A stretch of 64,000 nucleotides of DNA, from positions 37,138 through 101,137 of the forward strand of contig JARGSG010000138.1 in assembly GCA_030374805.1 (NCBI GenBank). Direction: 5' to 3'. Made by a program: the position numbers and the translations under genes. The notes under the pieces are model-generated. The model did no database searches. It saw nothing but the letters and a program-made list of their open reading frames with translations, and was not told where the DNA came from. Numbering within the stretch: the first letter of the stretch is position 1; each line of letters begins with the position of its first letter. This DNA comes from Gracilaria gracilis. Lineage: Eukaryota; Rhodophyta; Florideophyceae; Gracilariales; Gracilariaceae. Positions 39,853-50,304 of this stretch are shown here, in pieces.

Positions 39853-42690
39853 GGTGCACGTGCCATCCTTACGGTACCACCTGCTTTCAGTGTCGGCGAT
39901 CTGTGATCTGGGCTGCAAGGTAGTGTTTGAAAGAGAGAAGGTATGTGTTTACAAAAGGTCGAAAGTGGTTGCCTCCGGGTGCCGTTTCAAAGGCCTGTAC
40001 TACCTTCGCACTGCAGCCGAACAGCGTACAGATGTGGATAGCGCCCTTGTGTCAGATCTGTCTCTTTGGCATGCTCGAATGGCTCATGTGAATGTGGAAG
40101 ACATTAAGCAGATGGCTCGCAATGAGATTGTATCAGGGCTGAATGTGGATTCGGCACAGAAGCTGGATGTGTGTGGCTGGTGTGTAGTAGGAAAGGCCAC
40201 CCGTGCTTCGACTCCCAAGCAAGGGGGGAACGAGCAGAACACGTACTGGACCTTGTCCACTCGGACGTTTCAGGTCCAGTAAGTGTATATTACTTAGGAG
40301 GCTCGCACTACTTTGTCACATTCATCGACGACCACAGCAGGTATTGCTTCTTGTACATGCTCAAAAACAAAGATGAGGTGTTCCAAATGTTCATGAGGTG
40401 GCTCAAGTATGTGGAAAACCAGACTGGACGAAAGTTGAAAACCATCACCGCACGTGAGAGTGTGCTACGTGCATTGCGCACTGACAACGGTGGTGAGTAT
40501 CTGTCCAGTCGTTTCTGCAAAGAACTCGAGCGCCAAGGTATTGAACATCAGCGAACAGTGCCGTACAATCCACAGCAGAATGGGCTTTCCGAAAGGTTCA
40601 ACCGAACACTCATGGACTTGGTCAGATCGATGTTGCACCACAAACAACTGCGAAAGAACTTTTGGGCTAAAGCCTTGAACGTAGCAGTGTATGTACGCAA
40701 CCGGGTAACCTGCAAAGCCCTTCCGAGTAGCTCGGGTCCATTCGAGCTGTGGAATGGTCAGAAGCCTGATGTGAGCAATCTGCGTGTGTTTGGGAGCCGA
40801 TGCTGGTACAAGGTTGTGGATCACAAGCTGAAGAAGCTGGAGGTAAGAGCAAAGGAAGCCATCTTCATTGGGTACACTTCTGGGTCCCACGGGTACAAGT
40901 TGTGGGACCGTAAGAAGAGAAAGGTGATTGTGTCAAGAAATGTGAGGTTTGACGAGTCTTCGGGCTTAGAAGACCATGAGAACTGTTAGGAAGAGGGCTA
41001 TGCTGACATGGAGTTGAGTGGCATGTCGAGTCCTGATAGCACCTCCAACTCTGATACATCCAGTCACCCCAGTGAAGATGATCCTTCCGCACCTGCGCCT
41101 GATGTCCATGATGCGTCTGAGAGTACCAGTGATGGTTCCACACCAGTTCCACATGCTGAGCCTGAACGGCAAGAGACACAGCCTGTTCGTAGATCCGCAC
41201 GTGAGAGTAAGAAGCCTACGCTTTGGTGGGGTGGAACTGCTCTTCTGACAGCCAGTGATGACACTCCTTCTTCTTATAGTGAAGCTGTGTCACGTCCTGA
41301 TTCCGAAGCATGGAAGAAGGCAATGAAGAGCGAGTACCAGTCACTGATAGAGCATGACACATGGGATCTAGTGCCTAGGCCAGCAGACAGCAACGTGATT
41401 TCGTCCTAGTGGCTGTACGTTCAGAAGTATGAAGCTGCACCATCTGGTGAACCAACTGTGAGGTACAAGGCTCGTATGGTTGCTAGAGGACTCCTGCAGA
41501 TCGAAGGTGTGGACTTCTCAGAGACTTATGCCCCAGTGGTGAATTTCACTTTGATCAGGATGATTCTGTCGATTGCAGCTGTGCGAGACTTTCATTGGCA
41601 CCAACTTGATGTGAAGACTGCGTTTCTGAACGGCGACCTTGAGGAGACAGTGTATATGGAGCAGCCAAAAGGTTTCATACAGCAAGGGAACGATGACTTG
41701 GTGTGTCGTTTGAAGAAAGCCATCTATGGGCTTAGACAGGCACCAAGGCAGTGGCAGGCAAAGATAGACAGGTTCCTTGTTGATGAGATGCAGTTGAAGC
41801 CGAATGACGCAGATGAGTGTGTGTACAGCGGGAAAAAAATGAGATTTGTGGTTATCATTGCTCTATACGTGAATGACCTGCTGATAGCAAGTCCGAGCAT
41901 GGAGACCATGAATCGCGTAAAGGCAGAGCTGTCAACTCGGTTCCGCATGAAAGACCTCAAGGAAGCTCGTATGGTTCTCGGATTCGAGATCCACCGTGAT
42001 CGAGCTAAGCGACAGCTGTACCTGACTCAGTCGGCGTACACGCAAACGGTCTTGGAACGTTTCTGCATGCATCAGTCTAAGCCAGTTGACACTCCAATGG
42101 AATCAGGTGTGGATTTGTCTGTTGTTGAGGAGGTACTCACGCATGTTCCGTATGGTCAGGCGATTGGCAGTCTCATGTATTTGTCTGTGGGAACTCGTCC
42201 AGATATCTCATACGCAGTGTCCAAACTTGCAAAGTATGTTGAGAAACCTGGAGAGACTCACTGGAAGGCAGTCAAACGTGTGCTTCGCTATCTCAACGGT
42301 ACTTGCTTCTTTGGACTCACCTACGGCTCTACCACTGATCTCGAACTGCACGGATATGTGGACTCTGACTGGGCAGGCGATGTTGCCAACCGCAATTCTA
42401 CCAGTATATATGTGTTCATGATGAGCGGTGGTCCACTGTCTTGGAGTTCACGTCAGCAGGAAGTGGTTGCGCTGTCACTTGCTGAAGCTGAGTATGTGAG
42501 TCTGTGCTCTGGTACCAAGGAAGCAATCTGGCTAAGGCGACTTTGGAACGGCATTGCTCTTGTGATAAGAGTTGAGGTGGACGGGTCTGTCAAAGTCTTG
42601 GTTGAACCGACGCTCTGTACGTTGACAACCAAGGCTCCATCGACCTTGCTCGAAATGGAGTTGTGAACAAGCGAACGAAGCACATCGACA
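39853..42690 (+). pseudogene. Copia B+ integrase, RT and RNase H, disrupted
   Basis: Resumes the B+ polyprotein at HVPSLRYHLLSV. Then come the pre-integrase zinc region (LWHARMAHVNVEDIKQM, CGWCVVGK), a frameshift near 40,200, the integrase core (FVTFIDDHSRYCF, TDNGGEYLS, QQNGLSERFNR), TAG at 40,987, a Ser/Pro-rich linker, TAG at 41,407, then RT (ETYAPVVNFTLIR, FHWHQLDVKTAFLNGDL) and RNase H (GYVDSDWAGDV). The RT catalytic box is YVND at 41,866-41,877 instead of YVDD. A further frameshift occurs near 42,590. The RNase H continues at 45,407 after the DNA transposon. Dead as an element. Confidence 0.92.
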
Positions 42691-42921
42691 TTAGGCGTTT
42701 TTAATTAGCAAAAAGAAGGACTATGTCAGAGCAAATTTAGTGATCCGCCAGGAAGCTGGTTTTAATTAGGGACACAGTGTTATGTTAAAACACTGTGTTG
42801 TTTTGAAACAGTCGGTGAAGTCGTTGTTTTAGTCATCATGATCAGCTCTTACGTACTAATTCCTACCCGGTAGCAACACCGTTAATCAAAACCGCTTTGA
42901 CGCACTCAAACCGTCTTCAAT

Positions 42922-43896
42922 ATGAACTCCAACTCCAGCAGTGAGCCCCCGCAGCCCAAAATCATCGACGAACGTGGCTGTACACCGGATACACCGCAAA
43001 ATCCATCCACTGCCACGATTCGCACAGAACCAACGACTCCTCAACGCTTTGTCCCAAACAAAATCGAACGAGCGTGGCTGTTGCAACAACTAACACAACG
43101 ACGAGCCCCAACGCAAAAAGGGAAAACGCTTGAAAAAACGTGCGCTGCTGTAGCCAAGAACGCCTTACTGAGACACATACCAGATGACGCTCTTGTTCAG
43201 GAACAATCCAAGTATTCCATGTCATGGCGACGAGCATATATGGCCGCCATAACAACTGCAAACGTGCAGTACATTGCAGCAGTGGCTCTTAAAGAGAGCA
43301 AAAGCGTCATCAAAAGCGATACGGATGAAGAAGGATGTGTTGCTTTGGCGGCAGTTAGAGCAGGTGGAAGAGAAAATGATGCTCAACATGTTCTTGATCA
43401 GGCCCTGTTAGACTACAAAATTGAAGCCGACAAACGTGTGGTGTCTTCTGATGATAGTACCGCAAAGAATATGGAACGCCGTAAAGAATCTCGTCTCCAA
43501 AAAGCTAACCGTTTGGCGAAGCGGAAAGCAGAATATGAGGTGGAGAGAAAGGAGCGAGAGAACGCAAACAAGATGCGTTTACTAGAACGTAGAGCCGCTG
43601 ATCGTCACCTTCTTCGTGCACAAACCATGAGTGCAAATGCAGCAGCAGCAAGCGCGGCAGTCGCTGCACGGCAAACAGAGCAGTTCGGCGCGTTTCTTTC
43701 TTTATATGCGCAAAAGACCAGCTTGGTACTGCCAAAGATGTCTACACCGATGCCCTCTTCTGGTGCAATTGCATCTTTGGAGATGGATGAATCGCTGCTG
43801 GTTGACGACCCGAGCAAAGAAGGGCAAGAAGGACATCCGAAAACCACGGGAGATCCCAGCGAAACAGCGGACGCAGAGGAACCGGAGCAAAACTAA
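42922..43896 (+). CDS. PIF/Harbinger accessory ORF
   Basis: A 324-residue protein, N-terminally Ser/Pro-rich (MNSNSSSEPPQP). A central helical segment (ERAWLLQQLTQRRAPTQKG, SMSWRRAYMAAITTANVQY) is followed by a long charged coiled-coil-like region with AKRKAEYEVERKERENANK and an Ala-rich stretch. PIF/Harbinger elements usually encode a second, Myb/SANT-like DNA-binding protein needed for transposition; I do not see a clear Myb tryptophan pattern, so the role is inferred from position. Its 3' end overlaps the transposase ORF on the opposite strand by about 155 bases. Confidence 0.75.
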   Translation: MNSNSSSEPPQPKIIDERGCTPDTPQNPSTATIRTEPTTPQRFVPNKIERAWLLQQLTQRRAPTQKGKTLEKTCAAVAKNALLRHIPDDALVQEQSKYSMSWRRAYMAAITTANVQYIAAVALKESKSVIKSDTDEEGCVALAAVRAGGRENDAQHVLDQALLDYKIEADKRVVSSDDSTAKNMERRKESRLQKANRLAKRKAEYEVERKERENANKMRLLERRAADRHLLRAQTMSANAAAASAAVAARQTEQFGAFLSLYAQKTSLVLPKMSTPMPSSGAIASLEMDESLLVDDPSKEGQEGHPKTTGDPSETADAEEPEQN

Positions 43897-45229
43897 GCTG
43901 AGCGCGAAGTATGCGCGCGCGCCAAGTCCGCAGCGAAGGGAGCCGTAGGCGACCGTATCGAAGGAGTTCCACTGCGCGCTCAGCTGCGGATAATCGATTG
44001 CCGTCGTTGCGATCGAATTTATCCAGCTTCTCCATATATCTCTCCCGCGTCTGCAGGGCATATCCACGTCTATCAAACTGCCAGTTTGCTACCATGACGA
44101 CTGCGTGGTACGCGATTGGAAACAACTCTTTCTCAAACTGCCAACGTCCTAGAAAGAGTCTATAGCGGTTGTTTATGAACCCTATCCCCCACTCATTGAC
44201 CATTCTTTGCTTTCTTATATCTTGGTTATGCTCACTTCTATACATCCAAGAAGTGCTTTCTGTTCTTTTGTAAGGGACTACAAGTTGCCCGTCGCCTGCA
44301 AACCCCATGTCTGCCATTCCATGCTGCATATTTGATAGGTACTGTTCTTGGCACCGGTACACATCAGACCTTGTATAAAGAGCTCGGTCTGATTCTGCTC
44401 CATGATTTGTGATCTCGACACGAATAAAGCGACCGAATATGTCGCAGAATACAAGGACAGCAAAGCAGTGAGCTTTCTTGTAGCTATCGTACGCTCTTTC
44501 CTGTTCCTCGTTGCTCCGGGGTCTCCATCTCTTGCTTTTGTTCCAATCCACGAAAAACACACAACGAGGGAAGCCAATCAGAAGTCCTTCCATACTTGCT
44601 CTCTCTTCCACCGACGACCACCTTACCAGCCTCGGCGTTATTGCTCCCAAACTCCTATGTAGAGCAAACAACGCATGTCGAAAGTAGTTAGATAGACTTC
44701 CTATAGAACACCCGTACTTCATAGCCATATGCTCTACACCTTGTCCCCCTTCGTTGGATCCCCCAAGCGCATCAAACAGCATGAAAAGAAGTTCTACTGT
44801 AGTGAACTTGCGCTTGCGTGCTACCCGATGTGCATCGTCTGAAAACTGTTCTCTGAAGATAAAGGGGTTTGCCAGTTCAGAAGCCACTACTTCATGCAAA
44901 GCATCAAACTCTGCTGTAGTTAGATGAGTAATTTTGCGAGAGAGGGATATGTCAGCGTCTTCATATCGAACGCGGTTGTAGAAATTTGCAGCTTCCCTCC
45001 GAGCGTATGTGGCCTTTCTTTGGTAAAGGGTGTTTCCTCGACCGGGGCGTACTGGTACTTGCTCATCGTTGCTCATGTGGTCTTCGTCATGTTGAAAGCG
45101 ATATGCAAGTTCCGCACTGTTTGCTGCAGCAAGAAGCTGTGCTGTGTACTGCTGCTGTGCAGAGAACTGTAACATAAACGCAATGGCGGTGTTACAATCA
45201 TCGTCGGAGTCAGTCATCTGTACGCCCAC
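43742..45229 (-). CDS. PIF/Harbinger DDE transposase
   Basis: A 495-residue protein of the DDE_Tnp_4 (HARBI1-like) type. An N-terminal helical region with FTTVELLFMLFDALGGSNEG and YGCSIGSLSNYFRHAL is a helix-turn-helix-like DNA-binding part. The catalytic core follows: VFFVDWNKSKRW (first Asp), the AYDSYKKAHCFAVLVFCDIFGR strand pair, ADMGFAGDGQLVVPY (second Asp) and VNEWGIGFINNRYRLF (catalytic Glu). Transposases of this family cut and paste DNA at TTA targets. An internal start at MTDSDDD is also possible. The last 60 or so residues lie opposite the accessory ORF and may not be functional. The frame is intact. Confidence 0.88.
   Translation of the reverse strand: MGVQMTDSDDDCNTAIAFMLQFSAQQQYTAQLLAAANSAELAYRFQHDEDHMSNDEQVPVRPGRGNTLYQRKATYARREAANFYNRVRYEDADISLSRKITHLTTAEFDALHEVVASELANPFIFREQFSDDAHRVARKRKFTTVELLFMLFDALGGSNEGGQGVEHMAMKYGCSIGSLSNYFRHALFALHRSLGAITPRLVRWSSVEERASMEGLLIGFPRCVFFVDWNKSKRWRPRSNEEQERAYDSYKKAHCFAVLVFCDIFGRFIRVEITNHGAESDRALYTRSDVYRCQEQYLSNMQHGMADMGFAGDGQLVVPYKRTESTSWMYRSEHNQDIRKQRMVNEWGIGFINNRYRLFLGRWQFEKELFPIAYHAVVMVANWQFDRRGYALQTRERYMEKLDKFDRNDGNRLSAAERAVELLRYGRLRLPSLRTWRARILRAQLSFAPVPLRPLFRWDLPWFSDVLLALLCSGRQPAAIHPSPKMQLHQKRASV
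43898..43984. repeat. Inverted repeat between the convergent ORFs
   Basis: AGCTGAGCGCG at 43,898-43,908 and its exact reverse complement at 43,974-43,984, just past the accessory ORF stop. It could form a stem on either transcript and help 3'-end formation. Confidence 0.45.
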
Positions 45230-45406
45230 GATCTGAAAGCGAGGTGCAAGGGCTGCGGTACCTCACGGATTGCGAAGCATTGGTGAGAGAAGTAGTCCCA
45301 AAAAATAGGCGGACCACAAACAGTGAGACTATATCGGTTTAATGAATAAGCCAGAATCAGAGGCTTAAACATAACCAAGTTTTATCCAAATTAAAAACCC
45401 CTCTTC

Positions 45407-45599
45407 GGTTCAACTTCACTAGAGAGGCTCTGCGTGACAAGTCCATCGTGCTGTTCTACTGTCCCAGTGATTCCATGGTTGCCGATATGCTAGACAAGCC
45501 TCTTGCCCAAGTGAAACTCGAGAAGTTCCGCAAGGAGTGTGGCGTGCAGCACCTAGAGCTTCGAAGTCAGTCACAGAGGGGGATTGTTGGATGTTGACC
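45407..45599 (+). pseudogene. Copia B+ RNase H C-terminus
   Basis: Continuation of the RNase H interrupted at 42,690: RFNFTREALRDKSIVLFYC, then MVADMLDKPLAQVKLEKF, ending GIVGC just inside the LTR. The preceding polypurine tract AGAGGGGGA lies at 45,575-45,583. Confidence 0.88.
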
Positions 45600-45706
45600 G
45601 AGTGCTGTCACTGAAACCAAAAGTGCAGGAGAGCTGGCGAACTTCTTTTGCATGTCCCCACGTTTTCTTTTCATCAACCTTCCCTTCCCAGCTATAAACT
45701 CCATCA
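45585..45706 (+). repeat. Copia B+ 3' LTR, internally deleted
   Basis: Has both LTR B ends (TGTTGGATG and CTCCATCA) but only 122 bp. Most of the roughly 800-bp interior is missing between GTGCAGG and AGAGCTGGCGAAC, including the TATA box. Confidence 0.88.
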
Positions 45707-47580
45707 TTGCGTACATACACTGCTACGTTCAAGGCTTCAGCCCAAAAGTTCTTCGGCAGTGGTTTGTGGTGCAACATCGATCTGACCAGGTCCATGAGTG
45801 TACGGTTGAACCTTTCGGCAAGCCCATTCTGCTGTGGATTGTACGGCACTGTTCGCTGATGTTCAATAGCTTGGCGCTCGAGTTCTTTGCGGAAACGATT
45901 GGACAGATACTCACCACCGTTGTCAGCGCGCAATGCGCGTACCACACTTTCACGTGCGGTGATGGTTTTCAACTTTCGCCCAGTCTGGTTTTCCACAAAC
46001 TTGAGCCACCTCATGAACATTTGGAACACCTCATCTTTGTTTTTGAGCATGTACAAGAAGCAATACTTGCAGTGGTCGTCGATGAATGTGACAAAGTAGT
46101 GTGAGCCTCCCAAGGAATTTACACTTACTGGACCTGAAACGTCCGAGTGAACAAGGTCCAGTACGTGTTCTGCTCGTTCCCCCCTTGCTTGGAAGTCGGA
46201 GCACGGGTTGCTTTCCTACTACACACGAGCCACACACATCCAGCTTCTGTTCAAAATCCACATTCCGCCCTGATACAACCTCATTGCGAGCCATCTGCTT
46301 AATTCCTTCCACACTCACATGAGCCATTCGAGCATGCCAAAGAGACAGATCTGACACAAGGGCGCTGTCCACATCTGTACGCTGTTCTGCTGCAGTGCGA
46401 AGGTAGTACAGGCCTTTGAAACGGCACCCGGAGGCAACCACTTTCGACCCTTTGTAAACACATACCTTCTCTCTTTCAAACACTACCTTGCAGCCCAGAT
46501 CACAGATCGCCGTCACTGAAAGCAGTGGGTACTGTAAGGATGGCACGTGCACCACCTGTTTCAGTTTGAACTTACGTTTGGCGCCTTCCACAGTCAGATC
46601 AAGCTCCACACTACCGCGACCCACAGACTCTAGTTTGGAATCATTGCCGATACTCACGCCTGAGGACACCTTGCTCTCATACGTTTGGAACATTGAGTCA
46701 TCATACGTCATGTGTGCAGTCGGACCAGAGTCAATAGTCCAGTCACTGTTAGTAGCCTTATTGGCACCTGTCGCAATGAGACATACAAAGTCAGAATCGT
46801 CGCCACTCGCACCAAGCTCACAGCTGAGCCCGGTATTCACACTGGGGTGAGCAGCATCGACCTGATTCTTGTTACCCCGATCACGTTGTCTCTTGTAACA
46901 GTTCTTCTGGATATGACCCTTCTTGCCACAATAGTAACATATAATTGACTTCAATGACCTCTGACGCGGGACCAAAGCTGCGTCACTTCCGGATTCCTCC
47001 TTGGCACGATCATTCATTCGCTGCTCTTCTTGCAGCAAATGACTCTTCACGAACTCCAAACTGAGTTCGCGATCTCCGATCGTGGTGTCGATAGCGACAA
47101 TGAGGTGCTCGAAACGTTCCGGAAATCCACATAAGATGGCCCTTGCAATGTCTTCTTCTTCAACTTTGACGTCCATGCTCTTGAGATCAGAAGCCAAGTG
47201 ACGAACATGATTGATGAATTGAAACATCTTCTGGTCGTCACGCATCTTGGCGGTGTAAAAAGCACGTCTGGCATTGATTCGGTTGAGAAGAGTCTTCCTC
47301 TGGAAAACATTGCATATGGCATTCCACACATCGGCAGCAGCCTCCACATCGCGCACATGATCCAAATGTTCGTCACTGAGCGTAAGTCCAATGATAGCTC
47401 TAGCATTAGAGTCGCGAGTTTCCCACTTGGATAATTTTTCTGGATCGTTGGGTGGAGAGCTGTTGAGGTGATTCTTGAGATCCTTGAGCGCAAGCACAAG
47501 CTGAACTTTCTCCTTTCAGATATGGCAGTTATCCTCACCCAACTTCTCAATCTTGATCCCAGTGGACGAGTTCATGCCGC
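45707..47580 (-). pseudogene. Copia B' gag, protease and integrase, minus strand
   Basis: A second B element in the opposite sense. From about 47,565: gag (GEDNCHI region, MRDDQKMFQFINHVRHLASD), CCHC knuckle CYYCGKKGHIQKNC, protease TIDSGPTAHMTYD (DSGP instead of DSGA), zinc region LWHARMAHVSVEGIKQM and CGSCVVGK, then a frameshift near 46,190. The integrase core has FVTFIDDHCKYCF and ADNGGEYLS. It breaks off after VAVYVRN at 45,707, where the B+ LTR ends; its RT and 3' LTR must lie left of B+, outside the window. A frameshift near 47,500 also separates the first gag residues. Confidence 0.9.
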
Positions 47581-47777
47581 AAAGTGAGATTAAAAGCGAT
47601 CCCAGATAAACGAATGGCAGACACAACAAAACAACAGGAAACAACAGCAGCAAACACCAACAAAAATAGAAACAACAATAATATAACAAAAACGATTAAA
47701 ACTTCAGTAGTCAGGTCCACTGGCAGGAAATACTCTTCCCGGTACCCTAGGGTGACACTGCAAGCGCCAAGTCGATG
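47581..47777 (-). other. Copia B' leader segment with conserved hairpin
   Basis: Untranslated leader before B' gag. 47,711-47,755 repeats the leader hairpin (GGGAA-GAGTA-TTTCC, then CTGCCAGTGGACC on the minus strand). A LINE tail abuts at 47,778. Confidence 0.6.
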
Positions 47778-49493
47778 TTTTATTTTTCAATCAATTGCAA
47801 TTTTATTAGAGTGTTCCCAATGTCCCATTAAGAGCAGCAGGGTAACACTGTCAAGATGTAAACTAACTTGGTCAATTACAAACCAACGCAATCATTCTTA
47901 CTACAGATTCAAAACTGTGCTTTTTCCAGTACCTCTAGTATTTTGGTCACCTCCTGCCTTTCTCCAGGTGACTAATCTTCCATTCCGAGTAGTACTTTCA
48001 GTCTTCCGTACTTCCAGTACTCGTGTCCGAGTACATCACGAGCCCCCACTGGGTTCGCTGGGAACTCATTGAAGTACCATCGGATACCCATCATTCGGTG
48101 CGAAAGTTTGCGCAACCGAAGAACGGGTGGGTATTTTCCATTTGCCGCACACGGAATTTTGCGAACGCGGCTTGCCGAGGCAATTTTCCACTCCACATCC
48201 CGTATCCTTCCTATTTTGGTTGTACAAACATTTTCAATTTCAGATCGCAATGCCGAAATTGAAGGATGCGCATTATACAGCGACAGCTGCCGACATGCCC
48301 GGTTCACCTTCAACTGTCGCGATCTGTGTTCCAAGTCAAGGTTCAATGTTTTTTCACGACACGATTAATAGTGCCGTAGACGTTTGGAGGCGAGCACAAT
48401 TCGTCGCAGAGCCGCGGACTCTAAACGACAAAGTGCACGCATCATCGGCACCCGATATGTTCCAAACCGAGATGCCATTTTTCCAAGAATCAGTTCGAAG
48501 AATGTTGCTTCAAGCTTCACTACCGCCATTTCCAAATGTGGTGTGAGCGGTATAAGATGCAACGCATACTCGTAAATCGACCTCACGAATGCGCGGTACA
48601 AACTCACACAGCTGCGCGTATCAAATCCATTCCGGTGCAGACCAGCACCGGCTAGGCTTCCCAATCGACGTTGGGCATTTTGTACGCGTTCTATGTGCTT
48701 GTCGGCTGTTACTCCGCTGGTGGTTAGAGACACCCCCAGATATAATGCACTACGTACCACTCTCAGCTTATCACCAGCAAGTGTGAATATTGCAGAGTGA
48801 TTTTGGTTTGCAGGCAGTTGCAGTACCATCGCCTTGCCGTTTGCAGTGTTCCATGGCATTTGCCTTTCTTTGCCCCAACTACTGCATATGTCTAGCAGTT
48901 GTTGCAGCCCGCTATCGCTTTTAGCCATCAGAATCACATCGTCGGCAAATGCACTTGCACCTCGATCCGAAACATGATATGGCACCTCCGGCACTCGATA
49001 CAGCATGGAATCAATATACATGTTGAACATTGTACAGCTGAATGGTTCACCTTGGGGGACTCCAAGAGTCATTTGTACTTTATTATCTTTCCAATTTCCA
49101 TTTATGAAAGCGTTGACTGGTTGCAGCAGCAAAGTAGTCATTGCCTCATGCTTCGGTTGTAACCTCGATGCGCACACTTGCGACAATAGTTTACGGTGGA
49201 CTTTGTCGTACGTCTTCGTTAGATCCAGTACTGTCACACGCGAGTGGCCGTTTGTGATGATGTTATTCACCTCCACAATCGACTGTTCCGTTCCATTGTA
49301 CTTTGGGAACCCATACTGATACTCATGAAACTCGATATAGTTCACCACAATCGAGTTTAATGCAGCCGAAATTGCTTTACGCAAGTGCGACAGAATAGAT
49401 ATCGGTTGGTAGTTGGATGGTACCGAGATGTCGCCTTTCTTGTATATGGGCGATATACGTGTCTGCCGCAACGCTAAAGGTATATGTGCCAAA
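47778..49493 (-). mobile_element. 5'-truncated LINE in the B' leader
   Basis: LINE tail at 47,778-47,790, then ORF2 C-terminus and RT up to the LPSTLRQ-equivalent (IPLALRQTRISPIYKKG). The frame breaks near 48,355; the RT with FADD (SAFADDVILMAK) and GVPQGEPFSC is otherwise readable. The endonuclease and ORF1 are absent. Confidence 0.88.
48365..49492 (-). pseudogene. LINE ORF2 reverse transcriptase fragment
   Basis: 375-residue open fragment with SNYQPISILSHLRKA, DLTKTYDKV (Thr where intact copies have Ala), FADD and the thumb region. It lacks the endonuclease and is separated from its C-terminal part (47,972-48,346) by a frame break. Confidence 0.85.
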
Positions 49494-50304
49494 TCTTTTT
49501 TTTCAATGAATCAAAATTTTATTTATAGTGTTCCCAATACCCCATGAAGAGCAGCAGGGTAACACTATCATGGTGTGAACTAACTTGGTCAATTACGAAC
49601 CAACGCATTCATTCTTACTACTTATAGCACAGATTTACAACTGTGCTTCTTCCAGTACCTCTAGTATTTCGATCGCCTCCTGCCTCTCTCCAGGTGACCA
49701 ATCTTCCATTCCAAGTATTACTTTGCGTCTTCCGTACTTCCAGTACTCGGGTCCAAGTACATCACGTGCATTCACAGGGGTCGATGGAAACTCATTGAAG
49801 TACCATCGGATACCCATCATTCTGTGCGAAACCTTGCCCAACCGAAGAACGGGTGGGTATTTTCCATTTGCTGCACACGGAATTTTGCAAACGCGTCTTG
49901 CCGAGGCAAGTTCCCACTCCGCATCCCGTGTCCTGTCTATTCACGTTGTACACATATTATCAATTTCAGCTCGCAGTGCCGAAATTGAAGGATGCGCATT
50001 ATACAGCGACAGCTGCCGACATGTTCGGTTCACCTTCAACAGTCGCGATCTGTGTTCCAATTCAAGATTCAATGCTTTTTCACGACATGATTGATAGTGC
50101 CGTAGACGTTTGGAGGCGAGTACAATTCGTCGCAGAGCCGCAGACTCTAGACGACAAAGTGCACGCATCATCGGCACCCGATATGTTCCAAACCGAGATG
50201 CCATTTTTCCAAGAATCAGTTTGAAGAATGTTGCTTCAAGCTTCACTATCGCCATTTCCAAATGTGGTGTGAGCGGTACAAGATGCAACGCATATTCGTA
50301 ATCG
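49494..50304 (-). mobile_element. LINE 3' fragment
   Basis: A T run at 49,496-49,503 followed by a variant tail (CAATGAATC). Encodes only the ORF2 C-terminus (RFGTYRVPMMRALCRLE and onward), with frame breaks. It ends at 50,304 beside the next LINE. Confidence 0.85.

Larger units (their letters stand above)
42694..45403. mobile_element. PIF/Harbinger DNA transposon
   Basis: About 2.7 kb inserted in the copia B+ RNase H. Its ends are similar inverted repeats (GGCGTTTTTAATTAG at left; GGGTTTTTAATTTGG on the reverse strand at right). The left flank is TTA (42,691-42,693) and the right is TTC (45,404-45,406), read as a decayed 3-bp TTA duplication of PIF/Harbinger type. Removing it restores the copia frame (ATT AGG TTC AAC). 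It carries two convergent ORFs: a DDE transposase and an accessory protein. Confidence 0.85.
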
